Part shown: piece by piece, positions 1-9,061 of the stretch
Position numbering within the stretch: position 1 is the first letter of the stretch
How the letters are laid out: every line of letters begins with the position of its first letter
Origin: a virus
Direction: 5' to 3' (one strand)
IMG/VR virus record: IMGVR_UViG_3300046170_000371
Coordinates: 23,160-87,159 of that record
DNA length: 64,000 nt
Position numbers and translations under genes: made by a program
Notes under the pieces: generated by a model
The model's input: the letters and a program-made list of their open reading frames with translations, nothing else
The model's database searches: none
What the model was told of the DNA's origin: nothing

Positions 1-81
1 TTCGAAGCGAAGTTCCTGACACGATGTAAACAATTTCATAGCATAGGAGATGACGAAGAAGATACTGAAGATTGCAGTTAA
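1..81 (+). CDS. C-terminal end of an unidentified upstream gene (partial)
   Basis: An open frame enters from the left edge and stops at position 79-81. Only 26 codons are visible. The end of the protein is very acidic (GDDEEDTED before the last residues), like the acidic C-terminal tail of phage single-stranded DNA-binding proteins, but the piece is too short to assign. It overlaps the start of the primase-helicase by about 30 bases, so the two would be co-transcribed in the replication operon. Confidence 0.4.
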   Translation, partial: FEAKFLTRCKQFHSIGDDEEDTEDCS

Positions 82-2282
82 CAAAAACTGTGTCAACAAA
101 GAGAACCCTCAGCTTGTAGCTAGGGGTTGGAAAAATGTACTAGTAGATGTTGACTATCTACTTGGTTGGGTTGACAAAGGCTACGGCTGGTGTTCAACCC
201 ATTTCATTGAGCGTTACCGGAATGCAGACAATGCAGCCGGTAGCAACCTTGTCGTTATTGATATTGATGGTGACACAACACTCGATGCATTCTGGGCTAC
301 TCAGACTGCACGTGACTGGTGCTTAGCCACCTATACATCTGCAAGTCATAGCGACAAAGAGCATAGGTTCCGTGCTCTGTTTCCACTGGAGACTGATTTG
401 GAATCAGCATCACAACACCGTGGTGCTTACTGGTTGATTGTCAACCGATTGCTAGCAGACCTTGGACTTGAATCACTTAAAGATAACTGTGGTCAAAAGC
501 CTGAGCGCCTTTGGTATGGCAGCTCAAGTACTACTAGCCGTGTTAATGATGGCGCGATGGTTCCCGCTTTCTTGCTGGCTGATATTGACTACGAAGAGCC
601 TGCGGATTTCGTACGTACTGATTGCGAAGACATTGATGTACGACGCTGTCAGTGGCTCCTACGTGAGTTCCTGGAGCCTACTAGCGACGATGAGTACGAG
701 TCTTACTACGTGCCCGTCATGGCTGCCTGCGCTGGTGTAGGTGGCGTCTTATTTGATGACTGGGTTGACTGGGTTATCCGTGGTCATCATGGTCACAAAG
801 AAGAAAACATTAGACCTTTTAAATGGAAAGGTCTCGGTAAGTATGCAGGTCATACTAAACTGTATTCGCTTGCAAAGAAGCAAGATGCTAACTGGACTAG
901 ACACCTACCACCTGACCTTAAGTTTGGTGCTGTAGGTGGCGCTGTTGGTTATACAGAAACAGATCCACTTGTTAGTTTTGATGATGTCATTTCCCATGCT
1001 AAAGGAGAAAACCATATGGAGTTTGAACCAGAACCGTTACCTGACTCGAAAGAGGTCAAGAAGCGGGGCCGTCCAAAGAAAAGTAGTGAAGATGCTGCTA
1101 AGGAGCGTGAAGCTGACGTAGAGAAAGTAAGAACTATTCTCACTGACCTACGTAAGAATGAGCTGACTAACGCTATTGAGTACACCGATGCTCAAGGTAA
1201 AACGATTGCACTTCAAGGTAATGACCTTGACTTGATGACTACCAAGATGGCATGCGAGTACGGGATATTCATTCCTGAGCCACGCATTAAATCTGCTATT
1301 CAATATGCAGCGCAGAAGAATAGCTACTGTCCTATCCGTCGTTACCTTGACCACTGTGCAGCTCACGCAAAGCCTCACAAAGATTGGGACAAGGTTGGTG
1401 AAATCTTCCTAGGTAACAAGCACAGCATTGCTACTCTCGCTATGCAACGCATGATGATTGGTGCAGTTGCTCGTGCTTATAACCCTGGCTGCTCTATGTC
1501 ATGGCTACCCATCCTTGTGGGTGCTCAAGGTGTAGGTAAGTCTATGTTCTCTCGCAACCTAGTCCCTGACTTGTTGTTTGCAGAGATTACTACTCCACTA
1601 GATACACTCATCAAAGAGCAGTACAGACTGCACGTTGCTTGGTTACTAGAGCTACCTGAGATTGATAACTACTTCAACATCAGGAACATTGAGAACTTCA
1701 AGAACCTTGTGACCTAGCAGGGTAGATGAAGTGCGTTACCCATACGCATCACTGCCATCTAAGTTGCCACGTCGCTTCGTGATGATTGGTACTACTAACC
1801 GTAACCAGTTCCTTGTAGACAGCACAGGCAACAGACGTTTCGTCCCACTAGAAATTGGTGGTGGCTTTCAGATTCCTTGGAAGCAACTAGCTGAAGAGCG
1901 TGACAGCCTCTGGGCTGCTGCAGTTCAAGCGTTCCGTAGTGGTGAAGGTTACGAGTTCAACAGTGGTGAGATTGCTGCTATCTCTGAGTACATTCAAGAG
2001 TTCGGTGACCCTGACCCCTGGATGGATAAGGTTGCTAGTTACGTAGCAATCCGTGAGGAAGTTACAGCTGCTGATGTTCTTACACATGCACTAGAGCTTG
2101 ACCCACGCAACCAAGGTCGTAGGGAAGCAAGACGTATTGCTGATGTATTGCAGACAATGGGATGGCGACGACTAGTCACCTCCCGTAAAGACCCAGTCAC
2201 TGGTAAGTCTAAGTCTGTACGTGTATGGCAACGTCCTAAAGATGACCCTCTGACTGAAGACCATATCCTTAATGACTTCTAA
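50..2282 (+). CDS. Primase-helicase, VirE/VapE-type, interrupted by one frameshift
   Basis: This would prime and unwind DNA at the phage fork. Residues 1-180 look like an archaeo-eukaryotic primase fold, with an IDIDGD acid motif near residue 70 and an HRFRALF motif near residue 107. After a basic linker (KKRGRPKK) comes a VirE/VapE ATPase domain with Walker A GAQGVGKS near residue 490, a LLELPEID Walker B-like segment, and then SRVDEVRYPYASLP and MIGTTNRNQF in the second fragment. The frame stops with TAG at 1717 and resumes at once in another frame; deleting one base of ACCTAGC restores a normal VirE core. The AGGAG just before ATG 50 is too close for a good ribosome site, so the start is uncertain. 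Confidence 0.85.
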
Positions 2283-2431
2283 TGTATTGGACTTTTATAA
2301 ATCACAACGATGGTGACGAGGTCACTGTCGAAGCGGAAGGGTTTGACGAAGCTTGTCACATCATGTTTGGAGATGATACTTATGATTATCATTCTTACGA
2401 ACTAAGTGAAAGCTCTGACGACCATCCTTAA
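2282..2431 (+). CDS. Small acidic hypothetical protein (49 aa)
   Basis: The ATG overlaps the stop codon of the primase-helicase (TAATG), which implies translational coupling. The product is short and acidic, with aromatic residues (MYWTFINHNDGDE at the start) and an acidic serine-rich end. I do not recognise a family. Its place in the replication operon suggests early expression. Confidence 0.55.
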   Translation: MYWTFINHNDGDEVTVEAEGFDEACHIMFGDDTYDYHSYELSESSDDHP

Positions 2432-2483
2432 CTCACATAAATAACCCTTTTTCACTACACTTTAACTACAGAATAAAAATATA

Positions 2484-2714
2484 ATGAATTCAAATGACAT
2501 CAAAGTTGGCTTGCGTGTAGACATTGACGGCAGGACTGCACTCGTTGTTGGTCGCCCTGAGTACTACACACCACGCGCCAAGCTTGTTCGTATCAAGTAT
2601 GAAAATAGCACTCGCTATGAATACAAACTGAGCCATCAAATGCAAGCACTGCCTATTGCTCAGCAGTATCCACACCACGGTGGTACCCATGTAAAACCTG
2701 AAGGAGAATTCTGA
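2484..2714 (+). CDS. Hypothetical protein (76 aa)
   Basis: A compact basic protein of 76 residues starting MNSNDIKVGLRVDIDGR, with a pattern of short beta strands (GLRVDIDGRTALVVGR, KLVRIKYEN) that could form a small barrel of the KOW or SH3 kind. That fold is a guess from pattern only. The stop overlaps the ATG of the next gene, so it belongs to the same operon. No catalytic motif is visible. Confidence 0.6.
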   Translation: MNSNDIKVGLRVDIDGRTALVVGRPEYYTPRAKLVRIKYENSTRYEYKLSHQMQALPIAQQYPHHGGTHVKPEGEF

Positions 2715-3521
2715 TGGCTGAAGCTCAACCCTCTAAGAAGCGTGGCGGTCACGCTTACGGTAGACGTGTAACTCAACTCTCTAACACTGCGGAAGAGGGT
2801 GAGCTTTGTCTATATACAGGTCACTCGTTAGGTAGGTTCTCTACTCACAGCATGCGATACGACAGTCACCAAGCGTGTACTCGTTGTGTTGCATCTGCTC
2901 GTGAAGGTCGTATGTCATTTGACATTGACCGCTTGTTAAAGAAGCACCGCAAACGTGCTCTTAAGTTCTGGTCTCAAGTTGATATCAGGTAACCCTGACG
3001 ATTGCTGGATGTGGAACGGCTGCATCAACAAACGCACCAAGCAACCACAGTTCTCATGGCGTCGACATGGTCTCGCTAGTTCGACTCAACATCACCCACA
3101 ACGTGTTGCTATGTGGTTCACTTGGGGAGATTTAGGCTATACAGGAGTCAAAACTACTTGCGGCGAAAAGTATTGCTGCAATCCATTTCATCTCATTCCA
3201 CAGCACGTCGGTGTCTTTGTTGACCACGACAGCTACCTAGAAAGCTTTGAGCTTGCTTGTGAAATCCATACGCTTAAGCAACAGATTGCTGAGTATGTAT
3301 TAGAAGAAGCACTCAAAGAACAAGAACGTCTTGACGCAACATCAGAACTCAACGCTCGTGAAGACTTGATGCTTAACCCTGACACAGGGTTTGGCGAACG
3401 CTTTGAAGCTGTCATGACTGACATGCTTGCAGGTAGACACGCTTCTCAAGTCAACATTCATCAAGAAGGTTTACATCGTGGTCCAACAGATAATGATGAA
3501 AACCCCACGGAAGAATTTTAA
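2714..3521 (+). CDS. Zinc-finger HNH endonuclease-like protein, one frameshift
   Basis: Two fragments, 2714-2992 and 2955-3521, rejoin at about 2989 (a G run in CAGGTAACC). The N-terminal part has Cys residues around ACTRCVASAREGR, which resembles a zinc ribbon. The second part carries the HNH-like signature of this phage class: CWMWNG, then HHPQRVAMW, and CGEKYCCNPFHL, where the last Cys/His set would bind zinc or metal. The C-terminal third is a charged helix. It is probably a nuclease acting on host or competing phage DNA, or a homing-type enzyme. Function is by family resemblance only. Confidence 0.65.
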
Positions 3522-3553
3522 TTTACTTAACATCAAACAAGAGTCATTGAATT

Positions 3554-3973
3554 ATGTCTAGACGAACTGACCTACTACAAAATCTTCTCCAATCTGATAA
3601 GTTTGGCGATGAGAAATCACAAGAGCAAAAGTTTCTTGCAGCTACTGCAGAGCTTATCTTGACTGACCTTATCAACATTGCAATCAAAGGTGTAGAAGCA
3701 CAAGGGGCAGGCTCGTTGGTTATCAATCTCATGAACGACTCCACGACATTTATGTCAGGGAGTTCTATTGAAGCTGATATCTATACTGCTGAGCAAGAAG
3801 AGGATGCTGACATCCTTGAGTTTTTGCGTGGACTGATGGAAGAAATCGACACTAATGACTGGTCAACAAACGTATTAATTACCTTGATTAGTGATGCTGG
3901 AACAAGAACATTTGCTGTCGAAGCAGGAGGGAGCCAAGAGAGCTTCAGCGCGATCGCAGCAGAATTTATCTGA
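3554..3973 (+). CDS. Hypothetical protein (139 aa)
   Basis: An acidic, mostly helical protein starting MSRRTDLLQNLLQSD. I do not recognise it. Its last 80 bases overlap the next gene in another frame, which may mean a real overlap or an unresolved indel near 3890. It sits between the HNH gene and the methyltransferase-like gene and should be co-transcribed with both. Confidence 0.55.
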   Translation: MSRRTDLLQNLLQSDKFGDEKSQEQKFLAATAELILTDLINIAIKGVEAQGAGSLVINLMNDSTTFMSGSSIEADIYTAEQEEDADILEFLRGLMEEIDTNDWSTNVLITLISDAGTRTFAVEAGGSQESFSAIAAEFI

Positions 3974-4564
3974 CAAACTCAAAGCTTCTGGATTAAAGCT
4001 ACCGTTGTACCCAACGCCACAGCTCATTGAGCGTGCGCGTGAAGTCATGGGTAGCATTGACTTTGACCCTACCTCTGACCCTGTACAGCAGGTGCTGGTA
4101 GATGCAACTTCAGTTCCATCATTAGAAAGCAATCCACTCAAAGAGCATTGGCACGGGAACGTATGGGTTGCACCTAAGGGTGCGGTACGTAACTCCCGTA
4201 TCTGGTTAAACAAAACCATTAACGAGTATCGCAATGGCTATATCAATAGCTTTGTATTCTTTACCAGTGCATCTGAAATCATTAGAGCGAACACCAGTTA
4301 TCTGGGACTACCCAGTCTGCATACCTTTCAAACGTATCAAGCAACTGCGTGCTACGTCTAATGGGTTTGAACCTGTCTGCCCATCTACTTGGAATGCCAT
4401 TGTCTATGGTCCACCACTAGATACTATGATGAATGACATTGACAAAGTCACATTGTTTCATAACAAGTTCCGTGATAGTCGGTCGTGTTATTTACAATGA
4501 ATATGCAGGAGATAGCTGGGCTAAAGACCTAGAGTATTACGAAGAAAGCAAGGGGAACATCTAA
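3894..4564 (+). CDS. Phage DNA N6-adenine methyltransferase-like (Dam superfamily), two frameshifts
   Basis: The N-terminal half has the phage Dam-type pattern: LYPTPQLIERAREVMG, then IDFDPTSDPVQQ, then HWHGNVWVAPKGAVRN. The usual catalytic D/NPPY is not at the expected place, where APKGAVRN stands instead. This may be a divergent or non-methylating member. Frames break at about 4290 and 4476 and rejoin to IWDYPVCIPFKRIKQLR, NAIVYGPPLD and GRVIYNEYAGDSW. The start is a choice between GTG 3891 and ATG 3894. The stop overlaps the next ATG (TAATG). A role in marking or protecting phage DNA is inferred. Confidence 0.65.
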
Positions 4565-4975
4565 TGAGCAAAGCATATAACCCCTAGCTACATGTACAAC
4601 TTCCCATCTGGATTAAACATCATCCCGTGCCGATTGATTCAACGTGATGGCACTTTGATGTGGAAGCACGCTCTGCTCTATCAAGGTCAGCTTAGTTTGC
4701 CTGCTACAGAAGCACACGAGCAGCACATAATAAAAACTGCTCAGCGCCTAGAGGAACTGAACAGTTGGGTGTCTCGTGATTTAGAACCATGGAATGGAAT
4801 CAAAATCATTGCTTGGTATGCTCCTCACATTGAAGAGCTAGCCGAAGGTATTGGTGTTTATTTCAAGCACTCACAGTATGATACTAATCAAATATCTGAT
4901 ATCTTATCTGCACATATTCAAAGTCATGAGACCTTGAATGCTAACGATAGATACGTATATTTTAAGCGCTGTTGA
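4564..4975 (+). CDS. Hypothetical protein (about 136 aa), one frameshift
   Basis: The ATG at 4564 overlaps the methyltransferase stop. Eight codons later CCCCTAG stops the frame, and removing one C restores a continuous protein beginning MSKAYNPSYMYNFPSG. The body is mixed alpha/beta (GTLMWKHALLYQGQ, IIAWYAPHIEELAEGIGVYF). No family is recognised. It is the last gene before a terminator hairpin, so it closes this operon. Confidence 0.55.
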
Positions 4976-4977
4976 TT

Positions 4978-4996
4978 GCGCCCTAACGGGCGCTTT
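4978..4996 (+). terminator. Rho-independent-like hairpin between convergent genes
   Basis: A perfect 6-bp GCGCCC/GGGCGC stem with a TAAC loop follows the stop at 4975 and is trailed by a short TTT. The T tract is weak, so termination efficiency is uncertain. It lies exactly between the + strand operon and the convergent gene at 5001-5339. Confidence 0.6.
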
Positions 4997-5000
4997 ATAA

Positions 5001-5339
5001 CTATAGCGAATCTATTAGACGGTTCAAATACCACCTAGCTTTCTCTGCATCTTGCTTAGGATCATCCTTAAGCCAGAGACGCAGCAAATACTTTAGTGCC
5101 TGTGCTTGCAGCATACCTGCCTTAACTTCAGGTGCATCTTGAATAGCATCTTCAATGATGTCAATAGCTTCTTGACTGCCACGTGTGTAATGTGCAGGGC
5201 TATTAACTTTGTCTGACTTCTTGTACTCGCTGAAAGTAATCACATCATCTGCAATATGAAAGGGAACAGTTTTCTTATTAGCAATACGTTCCCAGTTATC
5301 GTAATCCTCAAGGTTCTGCTTAAACTTTTCGTAGTCCAT
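5001..5339 (-). CDS. DUF3310-domain protein (T7 gp1.7-like nucleotide kinase family)
   Basis: The C-terminal half carries the DUF3310 signature: VNSPAHYTRG, then EAIDIIEDAI, ALKYLLRLWLKD and DAEKARWYLNRLI. In T7 the related gp1.7 is a nucleotide kinase, and a dNMP-handling role is inferred here. I start at the ATG for MDYEKFKQN because the upstream in-frame ATG has no better context. It is the only leftward gene in the replication region and shares a 55-base divergent intergenic space, with an inverted repeat, with the deaminase-like gene. Confidence 0.7.
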   Translation of the reverse strand: MDYEKFKQNLEDYDNWERIANKKTVPFHIADDVITFSEYKKSDKVNSPAHYTRGSQEAIDIIEDAIQDAPEVKAGMLQAQALKYLLRLWLKDDPKQDAEKARWYLNRLIDSL

Positions 5340-5358
5340 ATGTAGTCGCAACTATGTG

Positions 5359-5384
5359 TTTCACTACCTAATATAGGAGTGAAA
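5359..5384. promoter_or_regulatory. Inverted repeat, candidate operator between divergent genes
   Basis: The segment TTTCACT A CCTA ATA TAGG AGTGAAA is a 26-base near-perfect palindrome: outer arms TTTCACT/AGTGAAA and inner arms CCTA/TAGG. It lies between the start codons of the divergent DUF3310 gene and the deaminase-like gene. That placement fits a repressor site or overlapping promoters for both genes. No binding protein can be named. Confidence 0.45.
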
Positions 5385-5394
5385 GTACTATTTT

Positions 5395-5961
5395 GTGGAT
5401 ATGATTGCACCATTAGGAGACCCGACTTATATTAAAAATAAAGAGAAATACTTTATGTCTATTGCTAAGACTGTAGGACTTGCTTCAACGCATCCTAAGT
5501 CTCCTGGCGGCTGCATTCTCGTACGTGACCGAGAGATTATTGGAGATGGACGTTCCATTCTCACAGCATCCAAAGTTGAAATTGATTGCCTGACATATGC
5601 CATTGCAACATGCTCTAAGCGAGGGACACCTACTGCTGGAGCGACCGTCTATACAACACGCTATCCCTTCTCTGCCTCAGTCTTTCAGTGTTACCTCATG
5701 GGTATTAAAAAGATTGTTGTCCTTGCACATGAATGGGAAGCTTATTACAAAGATGAATTCCGTCGAGCTGCACGGCTTGGACGTGAACTAAGCATCGCTA
5801 TCGAACCCCTCTTTGATGAGGAAGACCCACGCTTTGGGGTTAACAAAGCACCTAAACGCAAACTTGAAAAAGAACTCTACGACGCATCAACTTTTGTTGT
5901 CGATGAGTATGACCCAAAAACTACTACTGAAAATCTAGATGACTACCAACCTACTGTTTGA
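5395..5961 (+). CDS. dCMP-deaminase-like protein lacking the zinc ligands
   Basis: The fold pattern of cytidine/dCMP deaminases is clear: an N-terminal FMSIAKTVGLAST helix, then GGCILVRDREIIGDGRS strands, a helix, GATVYTTRYPF and GIKKIVVL. The catalytic motifs are altered: the HAE position reads VEIDC, and the PCxxC position reads PFSAS. Without these residues zinc binding and deamination are not expected. It may be a structural or regulatory remnant, or bind nucleotides. Start choices are GTG 5395 and ATG 5401. The end overlaps the DNA polymerase start by 23 bases. Confidence 0.6.
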   Translation: MDMIAPLGDPTYIKNKEKYFMSIAKTVGLASTHPKSPGGCILVRDREIIGDGRSILTASKVEIDCLTYAIATCSKRGTPTAGATVYTTRYPFSASVFQCYLMGIKKIVVLAHEWEAYYKDEFRRAARLGRELSIAIEPLFDEEDPRFGVNKAPKRKLEKELYDASTFVVDEYDPKTTTENLDDYQPTV

Positions 5962-7764
5962 CATTGAATCCACTGGCCTGCTTCGTCGCGGCTCCACCAT
6001 CCATTGCATTGTTGTGCGTGACATGAGCACAGCTAACGACCCTATTGTCTTTGACTACAAGCCTGAGCGTGCTGTCGTTCAAGGCATCAAGCAGCTTGAG
6101 AATGCTGATGCACTCATTGGTCACAACATTGCTGGCTATGACATCCCACTTATCAAAGAGCAGTTCCCTGACTTCGACTTCCAAGGTGAAGTGCTTGACA
6201 CTCTTGTCATGTCTCGCTTGTACTATCCAAACATCAGTGACCGCGATTATGAGCGTCGTCCTGATGGCATGCCTCAGCGTTTGTATGGACGTCATTCACT
6301 CGAAGCATGGGGCTATCGCTTAAAGTGTTTCAAGGGAGACTTTGCTAAGAACGAAAGCAACGACTGGAGTACTTACACCCCTGAGATGCTTGATTACTGC
6401 ATCCAAGATACGCAAGTCACACTGCGTTTATACGAACTACTACAACGAAGAATGGAGACTTATGCCTGATTACATCAAACTCGAAATGGATATGGCCATG
6501 CTTATGGCTCAGCAAGAAGCATCAGGGTTTCGCTTTGATATGGATGCTGCAGTGCGTGTTCGTGCACAGCTCCAGGATGAGTTTGATTCTATTACTGATG
6601 CTATTGCCAAAATATATCTGTACGTACCAGGTAAAGTCTTTACTCCCAAGCGTGCAGATAAGAAGCGTGGCTACGTAGCAGGTGCTCCTATGACACGTCT
6701 GACTGACTTCAATCCGACGTCACGTCAGAACATTGCATGGGCATTGCAGACCTTCCGTGGTGCTCGTTTTACAAGGGTTACAGAGACTGGTAAGCCTAAA
6801 GGTTGATGAAGCAACTCTCTCTGAGGTGCGGGACATTGCACTGTCTGCTGGTAATCAGCAGCTGCATGACGAGTGTGAGATGTTTATCCGTTTGTTGACA
6901 CTGCAGAAGTGGCTGGGTCAGCTGTCCGAGGGAACCAACTCTTGGTTCAACTCTATTGAGGGGGACGGCTGTATCCACCACAGCTGCACACTGTCAACAC
7001 AGACGGGACGTAACGCTCACCGTGGTCCCAACTTGGGCCAGGTCGTCTCTGCACCATGGGCACGTGAACTATTTGTTCCACACCCTGGTCACATCATGGT
7101 GGGTGCTGACTTAGAAGGACTGGAATTAAGACTGCTTGGGCACTACCTAGCAGCCTTTGATGAAGGCTCCTTCGCTGAGGTTGTTGTCAACGGCGACATC
7201 CATCAACAGAACGCTGACCGTGTGGGGTGTACACGTACACAAGTCAAGACCCTCACGTATGCGTTCATATACGGTGCAGGTGACGTGAAGCTGGGACATA
7301 GTCTTCAGCCTGAGCTGTCAGATGCACAGAAGAAAACACTTGGCGGTGAGTTACGCCGCAAATTCCTTGACGCTATCCCTGGATTGGAGCCATTAGTAGA
7401 TGCAGTTAAACTTAAAGTTCGGTCAACTGGTCGCCTTAGGGGCCTTGATGGGCGTCCTATATTCTGTCGTGCTGAGCACAGTAGTCCCAACTTCTTACTT
7501 CAGTCTGCCGGAGCAATCATCTCCAAGCGATGGGTGGTGATTGGGCAGCAACTGTTAGATGATGCAGGGCTTACGTATGACCGTGACTACACTCGCTGTG
7601 CTTACGTGCACGATGAAGTACAGATGTCTGTCGTGCCTGCTGAAGTTGACCGTATGAAGATGCTGTTAGAAGCAGCAGCACCTGAAGCTGGTAAGTACTA
7701 CAACCTGCGTGTGCCTATTGCTGCAGCTGCAGACCATGGTTCCTCATGGCAAGAGACCCACTAA
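5939..7764 (+). CDS. Family A DNA polymerase, T7-like, with 3'-5' exonuclease; two frame breaks
   Basis: Replicative polymerase. The first fragment is the DEDDy exonuclease: DIEST near residue 8, IGHNIAGYD near residue 60, and YCIQD near residue 160. The polymerase follows, with motif A GADLEGLELRLL, motif B around RTQVKTLTYAFIYGAG and motif C YVHDEVQ, and it ends with SSWQETH, matching the C-terminal His of T7 gp5. A break at about 6466 separates the domains. An in-frame ATG at 6462 with GGAG upstream means the split could be real. A second break at about 6800 lies in GKPK-VDEATL and clearly interrupts one conserved stretch. Confidence 0.9.
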
Positions 7765-8282
7765 TGAAGTACTTTGTATATGTATATAGCGCAGACAACG
7801 GAACTGCGTATTACGTTGGTAAAGGTTCTCTTAAGCGTGTCTTTATGAAGCACGATGTTCCAGTACCTAGGCCCGAGCTAATACAAAAGTTCTCGTTTGC
7901 TACCGAGCAAGAGGCGTGGGAAACAGAGATACAACTGATTAGTTTGTTTGGACGTCAGCAAGATGGCGGTACATTACTGAACTTATCTACAGGTGGTAAA
8001 TCCGGAATGGCTGGTGTGGTTCAAAGCGAATGTCTCAAACAGCGACGTTCTTTAATAACTAAAAAATACCATGCTACTAACGGACACCCTTCCCTAGGAC
8101 TTACTGGTAGTAAATCCCTTAATAGTCGTGCATACATTATTAACTTTCCAGATGGAAATGTTGTTGAAATTGTAGGCTTAAATGCCTTTTGTAGAGAACA
8201 TAATCTTGACCCAAGTGCGATGTGTAGAGTATCTAAAGGTAAGGCTACTCATCACAAAGGTTTCACTTGTTCTAGAATATAA
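7764..8282 (+). CDS. GIY-YIG homing endonuclease
   Basis: The N-terminus shows the GIY-YIG pattern in divergent form (FVYVYSADNGTAYYVGKGS), with an ETEIQLISLFG segment holding the conserved Glu. The C-terminus (AYIINFPDGNVVEIVGLNAF to CRVSKGKATHHKGF) resembles a NUMOD1-type DNA-binding module. The ATG overlaps the polymerase stop (TAATG), so the element sits directly behind the polymerase gene, a favoured insertion place for free-standing homing endonucleases. The following 70 bases are non-coding and structured, which may be an intron or insertion remnant. Confidence 0.75.
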   Translation: MKYFVYVYSADNGTAYYVGKGSLKRVFMKHDVPVPRPELIQKFSFATEQEAWETEIQLISLFGRQQDGGTLLNLSTGGKSGMAGVVQSECLKQRRSLITKKYHATNGHPSLGLTGSKSLNSRAYIINFPDGNVVEIVGLNAFCREHNLDPSAMCRVSKGKATHHKGFTCSRI

Positions 8283-8292
8283 ATACGTTGAA

Positions 8293-8333
8293 CCGCACAT
8301 ATTGCGGTCGCAAGTAGTCTGATGAAAGCAGAC
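8293..8333 (+). other. Short structured non-coding segment behind the GIY-YIG gene
   Basis: Two small hairpins lie in tandem: CCGCA/TGCGG at 8293-8307 and GTCTG/CAGAC at 8317-8333. They fall in the 90-base gap between the homing endonuclease stop and the next start codon. There is no T tract, so this does not look like a terminator. It could be the tail of a degraded mobile intron or an RNA-processing site. Confidence 0.3.
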
Positions 8334-8373
8334 GAAGCAACGGGAAACGTACCACATCACTATGGAGTTTCCA

Positions 8374-8556
8374 ATGACCCAATTACAAGCCCGTGCTGTC
8401 GAAAATGCTCGCAAAGAGTACCGTCGTGCACAGAACGAACTGCGTGTACACCGTCTGTCTGAGACGCGTTACCGTGGTATCCCCACAGTTAAAGCCGACA
8501 CTCCTCAAGAGCGTCACGGCTGTTTCACATATCGTGGCGTAAGTTACTGCCACTAA
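8374..8556 (+). CDS. Small basic hypothetical protein (60 aa)
   Basis: I choose ATG 8374 over 8362 because ATGGAG six bases upstream serves as a ribosome site. The N-terminal half is a charged helix (LQARAVENARKEYRRAQNEL), followed by a short Tyr/Gly-rich end (FTYRGVSYCH). Similar small proteins follow the polymerase in cyanophages as I remember them, but I cannot assign a function. A strong terminator follows. Confidence 0.6.
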   Translation: MTQLQARAVENARKEYRRAQNELRVHRLSETRYRGIPTVKADTPQERHGCFTYRGVSYCH

Positions 8557-8579
8557 TTGACAATCAAATAAGTGTATAT

Positions 8580-8604
8580 CCCTCCTATCGGAGGGTCTTT
8601 TTTT
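8580..8604 (+). terminator. Rho-independent terminator of the replication operon
   Basis: A perfect CCCTCC/GGAGGG stem with a TATC loop is followed by TCTTTTTTTG. It lies 24 bases after the last gene of the early + strand block and separates it from the outer-membrane-barrel gene. Confidence 0.85.
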
Positions 8605-8618
8605 GTTCTTTTTTAACA

Positions 8619-8624
8619 TATAAT
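8619..8624 (+). promoter_or_regulatory. Candidate -10 box for the outer-membrane-barrel gene
   Basis: A consensus TATAAT stands 49 bases before the start codon, just after the terminator. No good -35 box is seen 17 bases upstream, so the promoter is tentative. Its position gives the barrel gene its own transcription unit. Confidence 0.35.
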
Positions 8625-8672
8625 AATCTAAGCGATGAGTATAAATCGCTATACATACGTATTAAATCTATT

Positions 8673-9045
8673 ATGAAATCTATTATTGCCGTTGCAGCTC
8701 TGTCTGCTTTGTCTGCCCCTGCTTTCGCTGGTCCTTATGCCAACATCGAAAACAATGCAGGCTGGGTTGGTGACGACTTCACCGCAGCTGTGACTGAAGT
8801 TCACGCTGGCTATGAGTTTGAAGCTAGCGATTCTGTTAGCCCTATATGTACAGGCAGGTCCTGCTTTCATCTCTATTGAAGATGAAGACTTGGAGACCGA
8901 AGTGTCTGGTAAGTTTGGTGTTACTGCCGATGTCTCAGAATCATTCGAACTCTACGGAGAAGTCGCATTCCTCACGGAAGACCAAGAATTTGACGTGGAT
9001 ACCCTTACATTGGGTACCAAGGTTGGTGCCACCTACCGCTTCTGA
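8673..9045 (+). CDS. Outer-membrane beta-barrel protein with signal peptide, one frameshift
   Basis: The first 19 residues form a textbook signal peptide (KSIIAVAALSALSAPAFA) ending at an A-x-A site. The mature part alternates polar and hydrophobic residues (TAAVTEVHAGYEFEAS, YVQAGPAFISIEDED, FELYGEVAFL) and ends in GTKVGATYRF, with a terminal aromatic as in outer membrane barrels. Frames 8673-8879 and 8812-9045 rejoin at about 8848 within a CCC run. It is flanked by its own terminators, so it is a stand-alone accessory gene that would change the host cell surface. The small size (about 120 residues) suggests a few-stranded or oligomeric barrel. Confidence 0.65.
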
Positions 9046-9061
9046 TAAATAAACAACTGTT

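Noticed and set aside
949-1378. Minus-strand ORFs inside the primase gene
   Set aside because: They lie opposite to conserved coding sequence and have no start signals or recognisable protein; they are shadows.
1700-1731. Group I intron between the two primase fragments
   Set aside because: Only about four bases separate the conserved reading frames.
6462-6469. A deliberate split of exonuclease and polymerase genes
   Set aside because: Kept as possible because of GGAG and ATG, but a second clear break 340 bases later in a conserved stretch makes an indel more likely.
8317-8345. Hammerhead-ribozyme-like CTGATGA followed by GAA
   Set aside because: The segment pairs as a simple GTCTG/CAGAC hairpin, and the conserved CGAAAC and the flanking helices of a hammerhead are not present.
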